Assembly: GCF_036026595.1 (NCBI RefSeq)
Contig: NZ_JARZFX010000001.1
Location: 1-64,000 of the forward strand
Length of the DNA: 64,000 bases
Reading direction: 5' to 3'
Source of the DNA: Virgibacillus_P tibetensis
GTDB taxonomy: Bacteria; Bacillota; Bacilli; Bacillales; Amphibacillaceae
Shown here: in pieces, positions 36,573-44,970 of the stretch
How the letters are laid out: every line of letters begins with the position of its first letter
Numbering within the stretch: position 1 is the first letter of the stretch
The notes under the pieces: model-generated
The model's database searches: none
Told to the model about the DNA's origin: nothing
Seen by the model: the letters and a program-made list of their open reading frames with translations, nothing else
Made by a program: the position numbers and the translations under genes

Positions 36573-36790
36573 ATGGCTCCAAAACAGCTGACAGCAAGAG
36601 CCATAATCAACTTCGACAGATAGGATAGGGAAAACTACGTCAACGATACGTCGTACTAAGAAAAGCTGACCTCCCTTTTCGAGGACGTCCTAGTGCCGAT
36701 GAAGCCAATAGGTATTCTCAAGGTATCCCGTGATAGTAGAAATGGATAAACAAGGAGAACATTACTGAACTCGGTGGTATTTAATGATTA
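36573..36790. repeat. Dispersed repeat, copy B
   Basis: Non-coding. Starts 18 bases after the tyrS terminator. Block 36682-36707 equals 23994-24019 of copy A exactly. CTGACAGCAAGAGC (36589-36602) and the GGATAGGGA...CTACGTC...CGATAC stretch (36623-36650) match copy C at 37179-37192 and 37212-37239. The 3' block corresponding to GTGGTGTTTTCATC has decayed here (tcggtggtatttaatga). Borders are approximate. Confidence 0.7.
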
Positions 36791-36874
36791 ACTAACACAT
36801 ATTTAACACCTTTTTAGTTGGTGCCGTTACTCTAGTGGCTTTATTACATAAAATATTGTATAGGAGGTGAGTAT

Positions 36875-37096
36875 ATGGGCTGTAGATGCCAAGAATCCTT
36901 TCGAAGAAGGAGAAGAGATGTCAGAGATGAGGACAGGAAGAAAGAACGGAGAAGTGTAGAAGGAGTCAGAGATAGGGATAAGCACAGAGACCGAGGAGTT
37001 GTAGAAGGAGTCAGAGACAGGGATAAGCACAGAGACCAAAGAGTGGCAGGAAGATTCACTGGCCGCAGATTTAGAAAAAGAAGAAAACATTGCTAG
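36875..37096 (+). CDS. Small Arg-rich protein with two 15-residue tandem repeats
   Basis: A 73-residue strongly basic protein with cysteines at both ends (MGCRC... and ...KHC). Two near-identical 15-residue units (VEGVRDRDKHRDRGV and VEGVRDRDKHRDQRV) lie at about residues 28-57. A strong taggaggtg site (36861-36869) before the ATG and an own terminator make it a convincing gene although it resembles no family I recognise. Cys/Arg/Lys-rich repeats recall spore coat or nucleic-acid-binding proteins. An AC-N16-CATAAAATA sequence (36829-36855) resembles a sigma-K promoter, but the start site would fall almost on the ribosome site. Confidence 0.65.
   Translation: MGCRCQESFRRRRRDVRDEDRKKERRSVEGVRDRDKHRDRGVVEGVRDRDKHRDQRVAGRFTGRRFRKRRKHC
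36956..37045 (+). repeat. Two tandem 45-bp in-frame repeats
   Basis: Units 36956-37000 and 37001-37045 differ at only a few positions and encode the 15-residue units of the Arg-rich protein. The length is a multiple of three, so unit gain or loss would keep the frame. Confidence 0.9.
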
Positions 37097-37108
37097 CGAA
37101 AGTTGGAC

Positions 37109-37135
37109 AAGGTGCCTAATCGGCACCTTATTTTT
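37109..37135 (+). terminator. Terminator after the Arg-rich gene
   Basis: An 8-bp perfect stem (AAGGTGCC 37109-37116 with 37122-37129), 5-base loop, then ATTTTTG. It starts 12 bases after the stop. Confidence 0.85.
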
Positions 37136-37157
37136 GTATTTATGAAATAAGAGATAA

Positions 37158-37310
37158 ATTTGGCTCTATAAAACTCTCTGACAGCAAGAGCTAAGTCCAG
37201 TTTCAACGGACAGGATAGGGATAGCTACGTCGGCGATACATCTTACCTATTTCAAGAACGTGGTGTTATCATCGACCAGCGCCCATCACCTAGTGCCCTT
37301 CCAGCCTCTT
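37158..37310. repeat. Dispersed repeat, copy C
   Basis: Non-coding. It begins TTTGGCTC 22 bases after a terminator. Blocks 37179-37192 and 37212-37239 match copy B; 37251-37285 matches copy A in 31 of 35 bases. The middle block shared by A and B is missing, leaving only CCTAGTGCC (37289-37297). Borders are approximate. Confidence 0.7.
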
Positions 37311-37334
37311 ATTAATCTAACTCAACATAAACCA

Positions 37335-37615
37335 ATTCGTTACACATAAGGAAGGCCACCTATAACCGGGTTTGTGCTCAGGCGTCGGCATACCCGCGGA
37401 AGTGAGCATGTTTCCTTTTGATGAACTTGACTTATCGCCAGAAATGGCGAAAGTCTAAATGTATCTTATACTCTGGAGTGAATCTCCTGCGGGCAGTGGA
37501 AGAACGACTAACTACGCCGCTCCTGCGCGGCAACGTCGCCCCCACCCGCGGATGCGCGGACGCAGGCCATACGTCCTACCCAGGCGCTTACGCCTTTGTT
37601 ATTAACCAATCGGGG
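37335..37615. repeat. GC-rich non-coding stretch, possible degenerate repeat
   Basis: This part is visibly richer in G and C than its surroundings, with segments such as ACCCGCGGAAGTGAGCATG and CTCCTGCGGGCAG that recall repeats scattered between genes of many Bacillaceae. A small hairpin TCGCCAGAAATGGCGA lies at 37433-37448. I see no convincing gene in it. The repeat assignment is from memory and needs comparison with the rest of the genome. Confidence 0.35.
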
Positions 37616-37657
37616 CTTTTACTTAATAGAACAAAACAGGTATTATAAATACTTAAA

Positions 37658-37698
37658 AACCCCTTGGAGATGTTGTTTACCAACATTTCCAAGGGGTT
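37658..37698. terminator. Terminator of rpsD
   Basis: An 18-bp stem with one G-T pair (37658-37675 with 37681-37698) and 5-base loop. T residues flank both sides (TTTAAG on the - strand, AATTTTTG on the + strand). It lies 16 bases after the rpsD stop. Confidence 0.8.
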
Positions 37699-37714
37699 AA
37701 TTTTTGTTAAGTTA

Positions 37715-38317
37715 TTAACGAGAGTAGAACTCAACAATAAGTGCTTCATTTATTTCAGCTGGCAGTTCTGAACGCTCTGGGAAACGAGTGAAAGTACCTT
37801 CTAATTTATCTGCATCAAAAGAGATATATTCAGGAACAAAGTTGTTCACATCCAAAGCTTCCTTAACTACATCCAGGTTTCTTGATTTTTCACGTAAACT
37901 GACAACTTGACCTGGTTCCAGACGATAGGATGGAATATCAACGCGTGATCCATCAACTAACACGTGACCGTGGTTTACTAGCTGACGGGCTTGTCTGCGC
38001 GTACGAGCTAGGCCCATGCGGTAAACCATGTTATCTAAACGTGCATCAAGTAAAATCATGAAGTTTTCACCATGAATACCTTTCATTTTACCTGCTTGAG
38101 TAAACAAGTTACGGAATTGACGTTCATTTAATCCGTACATAAAACGTAATTTTTGTTTCTCTTGTAGTTGTAAACCATATTCAGAGACTTTCCTGCGTGA
38201 ATTTGGTCCGTGTTGACCTGGTGCGTAAGGACGTTTATCTAATTCCTTACCAGTTCCAGTTAATGAAATGCCAAGACGACGAGACTTTTTCCATACTGAT
38301 CCAGTATAGCGTGCCAT
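37715..38317 (-). CDS. rpsD: 30S ribosomal protein S4
   Basis: A 200-residue primary 16S rRNA-binding protein. It starts [21 protein letters not shown] and contains the S4 domain (about 92-155, [29 protein letters not shown]). It nucleates small-subunit assembly and in bacilli represses its own mRNA. It is monocistronic as in B. subtilis. An aggagt site precedes the ATG. The leader of about 200 bases upstream is the likely autoregulatory target. Confidence 0.97.
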   Translation of the reverse strand: MARYTGSVWKKSRRLGISLTGTGKELDKRPYAPGQHGPNSRRKVSEYGLQLQEKQKLRFMYGLNERQFRNLFTQAGKMKGIHGENFMILLDARLDNMVYRMGLARTRRQARQLVNHGHVLVDGSRVDIPSYRLEPGQVVSLREKSRNLDVVKEALDVNNFVPEYISFDADKLEGTFTRFPERSELPAEINEALIVEFYSR

Positions 38318-38519
38318 AAGACATGACTCCTCTTTAATTTTATTTGCATAAAAAATAAATGAGCGTGTTCCATTTCGTTGTCCATTATGTTTTCATGTAC
38401 CATCGCTCCAGCAGCAGAGAGTTACACGATACACCTCTTGGGTTACAGATGAAATTCATCGAAGAGGAACAAAATGGTTTCAAGCGTTGGTTCACATAGG
38501 CTACCTATTATTTTACACA
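38318..38519 (-). promoter_or_regulatory. Long leader of rpsD, likely S4 autoregulatory element
   Basis: About 200 bases between the promoter and the rpsD start contain several complementary stretches, for example CCTCTTCGATGAA and GATGAATTTCATC on the - strand, and no reading frame of note. Autogenous control by S4 through its leader is established in B. subtilis. I have not folded it fully, so the assignment is by position. Confidence 0.55.
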
Positions 38520-38525
38520 AAGTAT

Positions 38526-38554
38526 AGTATATAAGTTAAACAACCATATGTCAA
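38526..38554 (-). promoter_or_regulatory. Sigma-A promoter of rpsD
   Basis: On the - strand TTGACA (38554-38549) and TATACT (38531-38526) are spaced by 17 bases, near-perfect consensus and fitting a highly expressed ribosomal protein gene. Confidence 0.85.
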
Positions 38555-38699
38555 CCTAAAAAAAACAAACGGCAAGTGCGAAACAAACTATAGGAAAAAA
38601 GAACTAGTTAGTATATAATGGATATATATATTGGATAGACTTCAGACAACAAAAAATTCTCATGTTAGACTATACGAAAACTTATGATAGGTGATATTA

Positions 38700-40535
38700 A
38701 TGGAAAATATAAATCAGTTACAAGGAAAATTACGCAGTGTTTATTTTGAATTGATTTCCGAGTTCTATAATCACCCAAATGAACAGATTTTTACAATAAT
38801 AATTGAACAATTAAAACAAATAACAAATGCGCGGTACATTGGTTTATATATTTATGATCATTGGAGTAAAACCTATCAGTTAGGTTCACATTTAATAGAT
38901 GAAGAGAAATTTCTAAATGAAGAAATAGATGCTGAAGGTGGGACTGTTACCGAAGAAAAGATATACAAGATCAGCCCGGATAGGGTTCAAACATGTATAT
39001 TAACTTTAAAACCGAAAAAAGGCCCAAAGGCATTGTTATATCTGGCTTTTGATAATCAATATAATAAAGAGCTGTTGCAAGTCAGTAAAAGTGAGACAGA
39101 AATACTGCTCACTATGATTCACCAATACCAATCGAAAAGTGAAAGTGATCTAAATTACAAGTTCTTGTATGAACTGTCATCACGCTTGCTGTCAAACACA
39201 GATAAGACAGACATAATAAGAGAAATTATTGCCGAGTTACAAGGACTTTACCCAAACCTTTCGTTTAACTTATTATTATCTCAGGATAGCGAGGTTGACC
39301 CTACCCTGCCGGTTCAAACAATAGAGTATAGTGATGATGTAACAAAAAGAGTCAGTACACAGGCCTTTCTGTCAGGGGAAGTACAGATAGAAAATAGGTT
39401 AAATGGAAAGAGTACATACTTGTATGCGCCGCTTATCGGTACACAAGGTGTCTATGGGGTCATACAACTTGTAACGAAGTATGCAGTTGATTTAACAGAA
39501 CAGGAAATAGAATTCATTACTGAATTTGCACAAACTGCTGGAAAAGCTATTGAAAACGCGACATTGTACGAGAATTCAATTCATTTAGTATCTGATTTGA
39601 AATTAATTAATGATACTACACATAAGTTGAATTCCAACTTAAAGCTATCTGAAATCACAAAATTAGTCAGAAATAAAATTATAGCTTCATGTCAAGCCAC
39701 ACAGGTAGGTTTTATCTATTATAATGAAGAGAAGAATCCGAAATTTGATATATTAACTGGAAGTACTGCATTTTTTTATACAGAAAAAGGGGATGCATTT
39801 GCAGCATATTTGTCTGTAACCGAAATGGGAAAGGAGGAATCTGTTTTTAATGGTAATTACAGCTGGAAAGATAATTTTGATTATCGTTCATTAATGGTAA
39901 TACCAATGAGCAACTCCGGTACAAATCATGGTTTGATTGTTATTATGCATGAAGAGCCATACTACTTTAGTTTTGAAAAATTTAAATTAATGCAAGCTCT
40001 TGTTCAACATTCCACTTTAGCTGTTACAAATACTATACTAAAAGACAAGCTGGAAAAAGCTGTAATAACAGACTATCTTACAAAATTATATTCAAGAAAT
40101 CATTTGGAAGACAAGATAGTTACACATATGCAAAAAGGGGAGATGGGATCTCTTATATTATTCGATATTGACGACTTTAAATTGGTTAATGATCAATACG
40201 GTCATCATATTGGGGATAAGGTACTTATTCAAGTAGCAAAAATTATAATGACATTTCTTGATAGCGAAGACACGCCGGCAAGGTGGGGAGGAGAAGAACT
40301 TGCAATATATGCCCCTGAAATTACGATAAATGAAGGGGTTCAAATTGCTGGTTTAATTAGAAGACAAGTAGAAAAATTCACGGAGCCAATGGTGACACTC
40401 TCATGTGGAGTTTCTTCCTGGACAAAGTCTGTAGATGATTCCGTTGATGAGCTTTTTATTCGGGCAGATAGAGCACTTTATGAAGCGAAGACTACTGGGA
40501 AAAACAGTGTTGTAAAAAATGTGAAGATCAAATGA
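38700..40535 (+). CDS. dgcP: Diguanylate cyclase DgcP (YtrP), GAF-GGDEF
   Basis: A 611-residue cytosolic protein. N-terminal two-thirds contains GAF-like sensory regions (for example about 160-300). The C-terminal GGDEF domain (about 455-611) has an intact active motif RWGGEEL, with ILFDIDDFKLVNDQYGH carrying the metal-binding aspartate. It should make cyclic di-GMP. No RxxD inhibitory site is present five residues before GGEEL (the stretch reads FLDSEDTPA). An in-frame GTG at 38691 also exists. The ATG at 38700 is better spaced to ataggtg. Position between rpsD and ytsP matches B. subtilis dgcP. Confidence 0.88.
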   Translation: MENINQLQGKLRSVYFELISEFYNHPNEQIFTIIIEQLKQITNARYIGLYIYDHWSKTYQLGSHLIDEEKFLNEEIDAEGGTVTEEKIYKISPDRVQTCILTLKPKKGPKALLYLAFDNQYNKELLQVSKSETEILLTMIHQYQSKSESDLNYKFLYELSSRLLSNTDKTDIIREIIAELQGLYPNLSFNLLLSQDSEVDPTLPVQTIEYSDDVTKRVSTQAFLSGEVQIENRLNGKSTYLYAPLIGTQGVYGVIQLVTKYAVDLTEQEIEFITEFAQTAGKAIENATLYENSIHLVSDLKLINDTTHKLNSNLKLSEITKLVRNKIIASCQATQVGFIYYNEEKNPKFDILTGSTAFFYTEKGDAFAAYLSVTEMGKEESVFNGNYSWKDNFDYRSLMVIPMSNSGTNHGLIVIMHEEPYYFSFEKFKLMQALVQHSTLAVTNTILKDKLEKAVITDYLTKLYSRNHLEDKIVTHMQKGEMGSLILFDIDDFKLVNDQYGHHIGDKVLIQVAKIIMTFLDSEDTPARWGGEELAIYAPEITINEGVQIAGLIRRQVEKFTEPMVTLSCGVSSWTKSVDDSVDELFIRADRALYEAKTTGKNSVVKNVKIK

Positions 40536-40565
40536 GGATTTCCCTTCAGAAAGAATGATTAAATA

Positions 40566-40602
40566 AATATAGTGGCTAAGAAGAATTAGCCAGCTATATT
40601 TT
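40566..40602. terminator. Bidirectional terminator between dgcP and ytsP
   Basis: A 14-bp stem with a 1-base mismatch (AATATAGTGGCTAA with TTAGCCAGCTATATT) flanked by A/T tracts, between convergent genes. Confidence 0.75.
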
Positions 40603-40615
40603 GGTATGTTCCTTT

Positions 40616-41101
40616 TCAGATAAATGTTTCGAGTATGTGTATGAATTCTTCAAGATATTGCTGGTCTGCTTCGTCAAACCGGTCAGTGGTGGGGCTGTCG
40701 ATATCAAGAACTCCATATACAGCGTTATTTTTAATAATTGGAACTACTATTTCAGATCTACTCGCACTATCGCATGCAATATGACCAGGGAATTGCAGTA
40801 CATCAGCTATCCTTTGGGTTTTTCTTTCTTTGACTGCAGTTCCGCAAACACCTTTACCATATCCTATTCTAATACATGCTGGTAACCCTTGGAATGGTCC
40901 AAGTACAAGTTGATTATCCTCTTCCTTCCAAAGGTAAAAGCCAACCCAATTTACCTCTGATAAAAATTGATTTAATAAAGCAGAAGCATTCGCTAAGATA
41001 GCAGTTGAGTCTACTTCATCCTCGCTTAAGGCCTGTAACTGTTTTAAAAGTAATTCGTAATCTTTACGTTTGCTTCCCGAGTATGCTGATTCTTGAAACA
41101 T
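40616..41101 (-). CDS. ytsP: Free methionine-R-sulfoxide reductase, GAF family (YtsP)
   Basis: A 161-residue single GAF domain. Three cysteines of the fRMsr group are visible: LPACIRIGYGKGVCG gives the first two, and HIACDSASRSEIVVPI the catalytic one. The enzyme reduces free Met-R-sulfoxide in oxidative stress repair. A longer reading reaches 41257, but the ggaaggaaag site selects the ATG at 41101, which also removes overlap with divergent refZ. Position matches B. subtilis ytsP. Confidence 0.85.
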   Translation of the reverse strand: MFQESAYSGSKRKDYELLLKQLQALSEDEVDSTAILANASALLNQFLSEVNWVGFYLWKEEDNQLVLGPFQGLPACIRIGYGKGVCGTAVKERKTQRIADVLQFPGHIACDSASRSEIVVPIIKNNAVYGVLDIDSPTTDRFDEADQQYLEEFIHILETFI

Positions 41102-41233
41102 ATACACTTTCCTTCCATAATGAAATTTAGAATAAATCTGCAAGGTTCGACAGTCTGTGTGTTTTTTGTCGATAATAAAATGCAGGATATATTGTTTCTT
41201 TGTCGTATTTGAGTTGTAAGGAGATGAATATTG

Positions 41234-41872
41234 ATGAAAACGAACCCATCTAAACAAAAAGTGATAGACGCTGCCTCAGTCTTATTTTTTCAAAAGGGAT
41301 TTCACGGAACATCGGTACGTGATATAGCAGAGAAAGCTTCCGTCAATGTTTCTTTGATAAGTTATTACTTTAAAGGGAAACAAGGATTATTGGAATATGC
41401 GGTCACCGAGTATTACGAAGCATATTTAAATGCAATTGATGAAACGCTGGCAAGCCTTGAGACAAATACCGAATTAGATAAATTAAAAAAAATGATTTTC
41501 ACCATTATACAGTACAAACAACAGAATCATCAATTATCTTGTTTCATTCATCGAGAATTATCTCTGGACTCGGTTTTTGTAAGGGAAATGGCAGTAACCT
41601 ACTTAGCAAAAGAAAACCATTACATAAGCTCCACCTTTTTTAATACGATAAAAAGGGATAAAAAGAGTGAAGAAGACCGGCATTATATGTTAATGCAATT
41701 GAAAGGAATGCTAATCACCCCATATATTCTACATAATGAATGGAAAAACCATATTATAGGAGATTATTCTCATGCTATTTTTGTGAAAAAATATGTTAAA
41801 ACTATTCATGAATGGCTGGATTTTATCGTGCACCATCAAGGCGGTAAAAAGAATAATGAAGTCAGTAGTTAA
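41234..41872 (+). CDS. refZ: TetR-family FtsZ regulator RefZ (YttP)
   Basis: A 212-residue TetR-type DNA-binding protein. The helix-turn-helix (VRDIAEKASVNVSLISYYFKGKQGLL, about 26-51) is intact and the ligand-binding domain is diverged. B. subtilis RefZ binds palindromic sites near the origin and affects Z-ring placement at sporulation. The preceding ytsP and following ezrA give the same order as B. subtilis. An in-frame TTG at 41231 is adjacent; the ATG at 41234 is used with aaggaga. Confidence 0.85.
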   Translation: MKTNPSKQKVIDAASVLFFQKGFHGTSVRDIAEKASVNVSLISYYFKGKQGLLEYAVTEYYEAYLNAIDETLASLETNTELDKLKKMIFTIIQYKQQNHQLSCFIHRELSLDSVFVREMAVTYLAKENHYISSTFFNTIKRDKKSEEDRHYMLMQLKGMLITPYILHNEWKNHIIGDYSHAIFVKKYVKTIHEWLDFIVHHQGGKKNNEVSS

Positions 41873-42061
41873 AAAAAAGCAAAAAAATTGTTGGTAGATT
41901 AATTTATTTGTATATTTTTAGCCAAAAGTGCAATTAACATGGTATTATAGGTACTATATTATTTAAATGACGGTTTTTCAATAAATCTTATTACACCCTT
42001 GTACTTCAAGAGGCTCAAAAACAACATCCTCTTATATAGGAATTTAGTTAGGAGGCATTAT

Positions 42062-43753
42062 ATGGCATATTTTATTGGCATCATTCTAGTAATAATCGCA
42101 TTAATTATCATAGGGCTTATTTTGCGCAAGCGGGTATATGATGTTGTTGACAGGCATGAAAGCTGGAAAATGGATATCATGGGCCGAGACGTCGCTTCCC
42201 AGTTGGGACGCATTAAGACACTGAATTTGTCAGGCGAAACACAAGAAAAGTTTGAGACATGGAAAGAGAGATGGGAGTTCATTTTAACGAAAGAACTACC
42301 TGATATTGAAGAGCATTTATTTGATGCTGAGGAAGCCGCTGATCGCTACAGGTTTTCCCTGGCTAATAAAAGATTAAGTAAAGTAGAACAGATACTGCAA
42401 TCCATTGAAAATGATATTGAAAAAATGCTTCAGGAAGTAGATGAACTCCTGGAATCAGAAGAAATAAGCCGAAAAGAAATAGAAGGAATACAACCCCAAA
42501 TTAAATTGCTGCGCAAAAAGCTTGCACAAAGCCGCTACCAATATGGTAAAGCAGAATATCATTTTGATATTGAAATTGATGAGCTGGAAAGAAGGCTTTC
42601 GGAATATCATGAATTGGTAGAATCAGGAGATTATTTAGAAGCAAAGCGACTGGTGGATCAATTGAATTCTGATTTGAAGGGCCTGGACCAACAGATTGAT
42701 TCTTTCCCTGCAATATATAAGCTGTGTAAACATGATTTACCAGCTCAGTTAGATAATCTTTATTCTGGGTTAAAAGGGATGAAAGAAGACGGCTACCGAG
42801 TAGAGCATCTGGCTTTCGAGAAAGAAATACGTACATATCAGGAACGTCTTTTGAGCAGTGTAACCAGAATGGAAAACGGAGACACGTCAGAAGCAGAATC
42901 TATTGCTGTAGATATAGAAGAGAGAATAATAGAAATGTACCAGCTGTTGGAAAGAGAAGCACTTGCAAAGAACTATCTTGACAATCAAATACCAAGCTAT
43001 CAGCATTCATTAGATCAATTTAGTGAAACCTTTGAACAAACGAAATCTGAAGTGGAAAAACTGAAGCAGGCTTATTATTTTGAGGATACAGATATGGAGA
43101 GATATCTGTCTCTGGAGCAAACGATAACTGGATTAAAAAAACAACTGGATGAATTAGCTGTGGGTATGGATGACGAAAGTACAACTCATTCAGAATTACG
43201 AGAAGAAGTAGAAAATGGTTTTAAGCAAATTGAAGAGCTGCAAGAGAAGCACGAGGCATTTAAGAAAAGGATCTACAATTTACGTAAAGATGAGCTGGAA
43301 GCAAAAGAAAAGCTTATAGAAATGCGAGATCAGCTCAGTGAAACAAATAGGAAGTTAATAAAGAGCAACATTCCCGGAATACCAAACTTCATCTGGGATA
43401 TGATAGAAGCAGCATCTGAAAAGAATAGCCGTGTGCTAAGGACGCTTGAAAAACAGCCTCTGGATATGGCTGAAGTCCAACAAGCGTTAAGTGAAGCGAA
43501 GACTGCCATCAGTCATGCAGTAGAACAAGCAGATATCATGCTTGACCAAGCGTTCCTTACTGAACAAGTAATCCAGTATGCAAACAGATATCGCAGTCAA
43601 TATCCTTTCTTAGCTGCGAAATTAGCAGAATCAGAACGATTATTCAGATCCTATGAATATGAATTATCTTTAGAACAAGCTGCAAAAGCAGTAGAAGAAA
43701 TTGAGCCGGGAGCTTTAAAGCGAATTGAAGAGTTCCAAGCAGCAGTACATTAA
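42062..43753 (+). CDS. ezrA: Septation ring regulator EzrA
   Basis: A 563-residue protein, close to the 562 of B. subtilis. One N-terminal membrane segment (about 2-24) is followed by spectrin-like coiled-coil repeats of Leu/Glu/Lys over the rest. EzrA binds FtsZ and limits extra Z rings, and links division with PBP1. A longer in-frame reading starts at 41999; ggaggc (42051-42056) selects the ATG at 42062. A 28-bp palindrome follows the stop. Confidence 0.93.
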   Translation: MAYFIGIILVIIALIIIGLILRKRVYDVVDRHESWKMDIMGRDVASQLGRIKTLNLSGETQEKFETWKERWEFILTKELPDIEEHLFDAEEAADRYRFSLANKRLSKVEQILQSIENDIEKMLQEVDELLESEEISRKEIEGIQPQIKLLRKKLAQSRYQYGKAEYHFDIEIDELERRLSEYHELVESGDYLEAKRLVDQLNSDLKGLDQQIDSFPAIYKLCKHDLPAQLDNLYSGLKGMKEDGYRVEHLAFEKEIRTYQERLLSSVTRMENGDTSEAESIAVDIEERIIEMYQLLEREALAKNYLDNQIPSYQHSLDQFSETFEQTKSEVEKLKQAYYFEDTDMERYLSLEQTITGLKKQLDELAVGMDDESTTHSELREEVENGFKQIEELQEKHEAFKKRIYNLRKDELEAKEKLIEMRDQLSETNRKLIKSNIPGIPNFIWDMIEAASEKNSRVLRTLEKQPLDMAEVQQALSEAKTAISHAVEQADIMLDQAFLTEQVIQYANRYRSQYPFLAAKLAESERLFRSYEYELSLEQAAKAVEEIEPGALKRIEEFQAAVH

Positions 43754-43772
43754 ATGAATAAGTTACTTACTT

Positions 43773-43802
43773 GAAAAGGATATTATATAATATCCTTTTC
43801 TT
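43773..43802 (+). terminator. Perfect 28-bp palindrome after ezrA
   Basis: GAAAAGGATATTAT at 43773-43786 is followed directly by its exact complement (43787-43800) and TT. It could be a terminator hairpin, or a protein-binding site, between ezrA and nifZ. Confidence 0.55.
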
Positions 43803-43824
43803 CATGGACAAAGGAGTTACAGAA

Positions 43825-44964
43825 ATGATTTATTTGGATAATAGTGCAACAACAAAACCCCATCCTTCCATATTAAAAAGCTTCGAGCAAGTATCAACCA
43901 GGTTTTTCGCAAATCCTTCCTCTATTCATCAGTTCGGTGGAGAGGCTGAGAAACTTTTGATAAGAGCAAAAAAACAAGCAGCAGATTTATTGCAGGTTAA
44001 CAGAGAAGAAATAGTTTTCACTTCAGGTGGTACAGAAGGAAACAATATAGCCATTAAAGGGATAGCACTAGAGCACCAAGGCAGAGGAAAGCATATTATC
44101 ACGTCGGAGGTTGAACATCCTTCTGTATATGATACATGCAGAAGTTTGGAATCCTTAGGTTTTGAGATAACGTATTTACCTGTTGATCAAAATGGTGTAA
44201 TATCTATAGAGGATTTACATGCTGCCATTAGAAAAGATACTATTCTAATCAGTATCATGCATGTAAATAATGAACTTGGGTCGATTCAGCCAATCGAGGA
44301 AATTGGTAAAGTTGCTAAGCAGCATCCAAAGCTTTTTTTTCATGTGGATGATGTTCAGGGCCTTGGTAAAATACCACTGGATCTGAGGGATAGTGGAATT
44401 GATTTATGTACTTTCTCAGGTCATAAAATTCACGGCCTGAAAGGTACTGGTATCTTATTTATAAAAAAACGTACTAGTTTATTCCCATTATTCCACGGAG
44501 GAAATCAAGAACAGGCTATCCGTTCCGGCACAGAAAATTTAGCTGGAACAGTTACTATGGTTAAAGCCTTACGTTTAATTAAGGAGCAGGAAAAACATAA
44601 CGTCCATAAAATGTATGAGATTCAAAAGTACCTTCGTGATGCATTATTAAATATGGCAGGGGTAATAGTAAACACACCGGCACATGCGGCCCCCCACATC
44701 ATGAATTTTTCAGTGCCAAATGTAAAACCAGAAGTGATTATTCACATTCTTGGAGAGCAAGATATCTATATATCAACAAAGTCAGCTTGTTCGTCTAAGC
44801 AAACAAACGAAAGCAGAATTCTTGCTGGATGTGGATTTAATTCAGTGCGTTCTGTCTCAGCACTTCGGGTTAGCCTTTCCTACGATACAACAAAAGAGGA
44901 TATAGAACTTTTCATAGAGGCTTTACAGAAGGCGATCACACAATTTAAAGAAGTAATGGAGTAG
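43825..44964 (+). CDS. nifZ: Cysteine desulfurase NifZ (IscS-like)
   Basis: A 379-residue PLP enzyme of fold type I. It starts MIYLDNSATTKPHPSILKSF, with the PLP lysine in SGHKIHGLKG and the sulfur-carrying cysteine in STKSACSSKQ. In B. subtilis NifZ delivers sulfur to ThiI for 4-thiouridine in tRNA. The thiI gene begins 6 bases downstream. An in-frame upstream start at 43771 is less likely because of the aaggagt site (43811-43817). Confidence 0.92.
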   Translation: MIYLDNSATTKPHPSILKSFEQVSTRFFANPSSIHQFGGEAEKLLIRAKKQAADLLQVNREEIVFTSGGTEGNNIAIKGIALEHQGRGKHIITSEVEHPSVYDTCRSLESLGFEITYLPVDQNGVISIEDLHAAIRKDTILISIMHVNNELGSIQPIEEIGKVAKQHPKLFFHVDDVQGLGKIPLDLRDSGIDLCTFSGHKIHGLKGTGILFIKKRTSLFPLFHGGNQEQAIRSGTENLAGTVTMVKALRLIKEQEKHNVHKMYEIQKYLRDALLNMAGVIVNTPAHAAPHIMNFSVPNVKPEVIIHILGEQDIYISTKSACSSKQTNESRILAGCGFNSVRSVSALRVSLSYDTTKEDIELFIEALQKAITQFKEVME

Positions 44965-44970
44965 ATAATT

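Noticed and set aside
36827..37126. Two - strand frames opposite the Arg-rich gene with Ser/Leu repeats
   Set aside because: They mirror the 45-bp repeats of the real gene and lack ribosome sites; the + strand frame has a strong site and a terminator.
23906..37310. Repeats A-C as a CRISPR array or insertion sequence
   Set aside because: Units are not regularly spaced, there are no spacers, no terminal inverted repeats and no transposase.
37418..37648. 76-codon + strand frame in the GC-rich block
   Set aside because: No ribosome site and no recognisable protein. It reflects few stop codons in GC-rich sequence.
43773..43824. The upstream in-frame start of nifZ at 43771
   Set aside because: It would translate through the palindrome; a good ribosome site precedes the ATG at 43825 and the shorter form matches the family.
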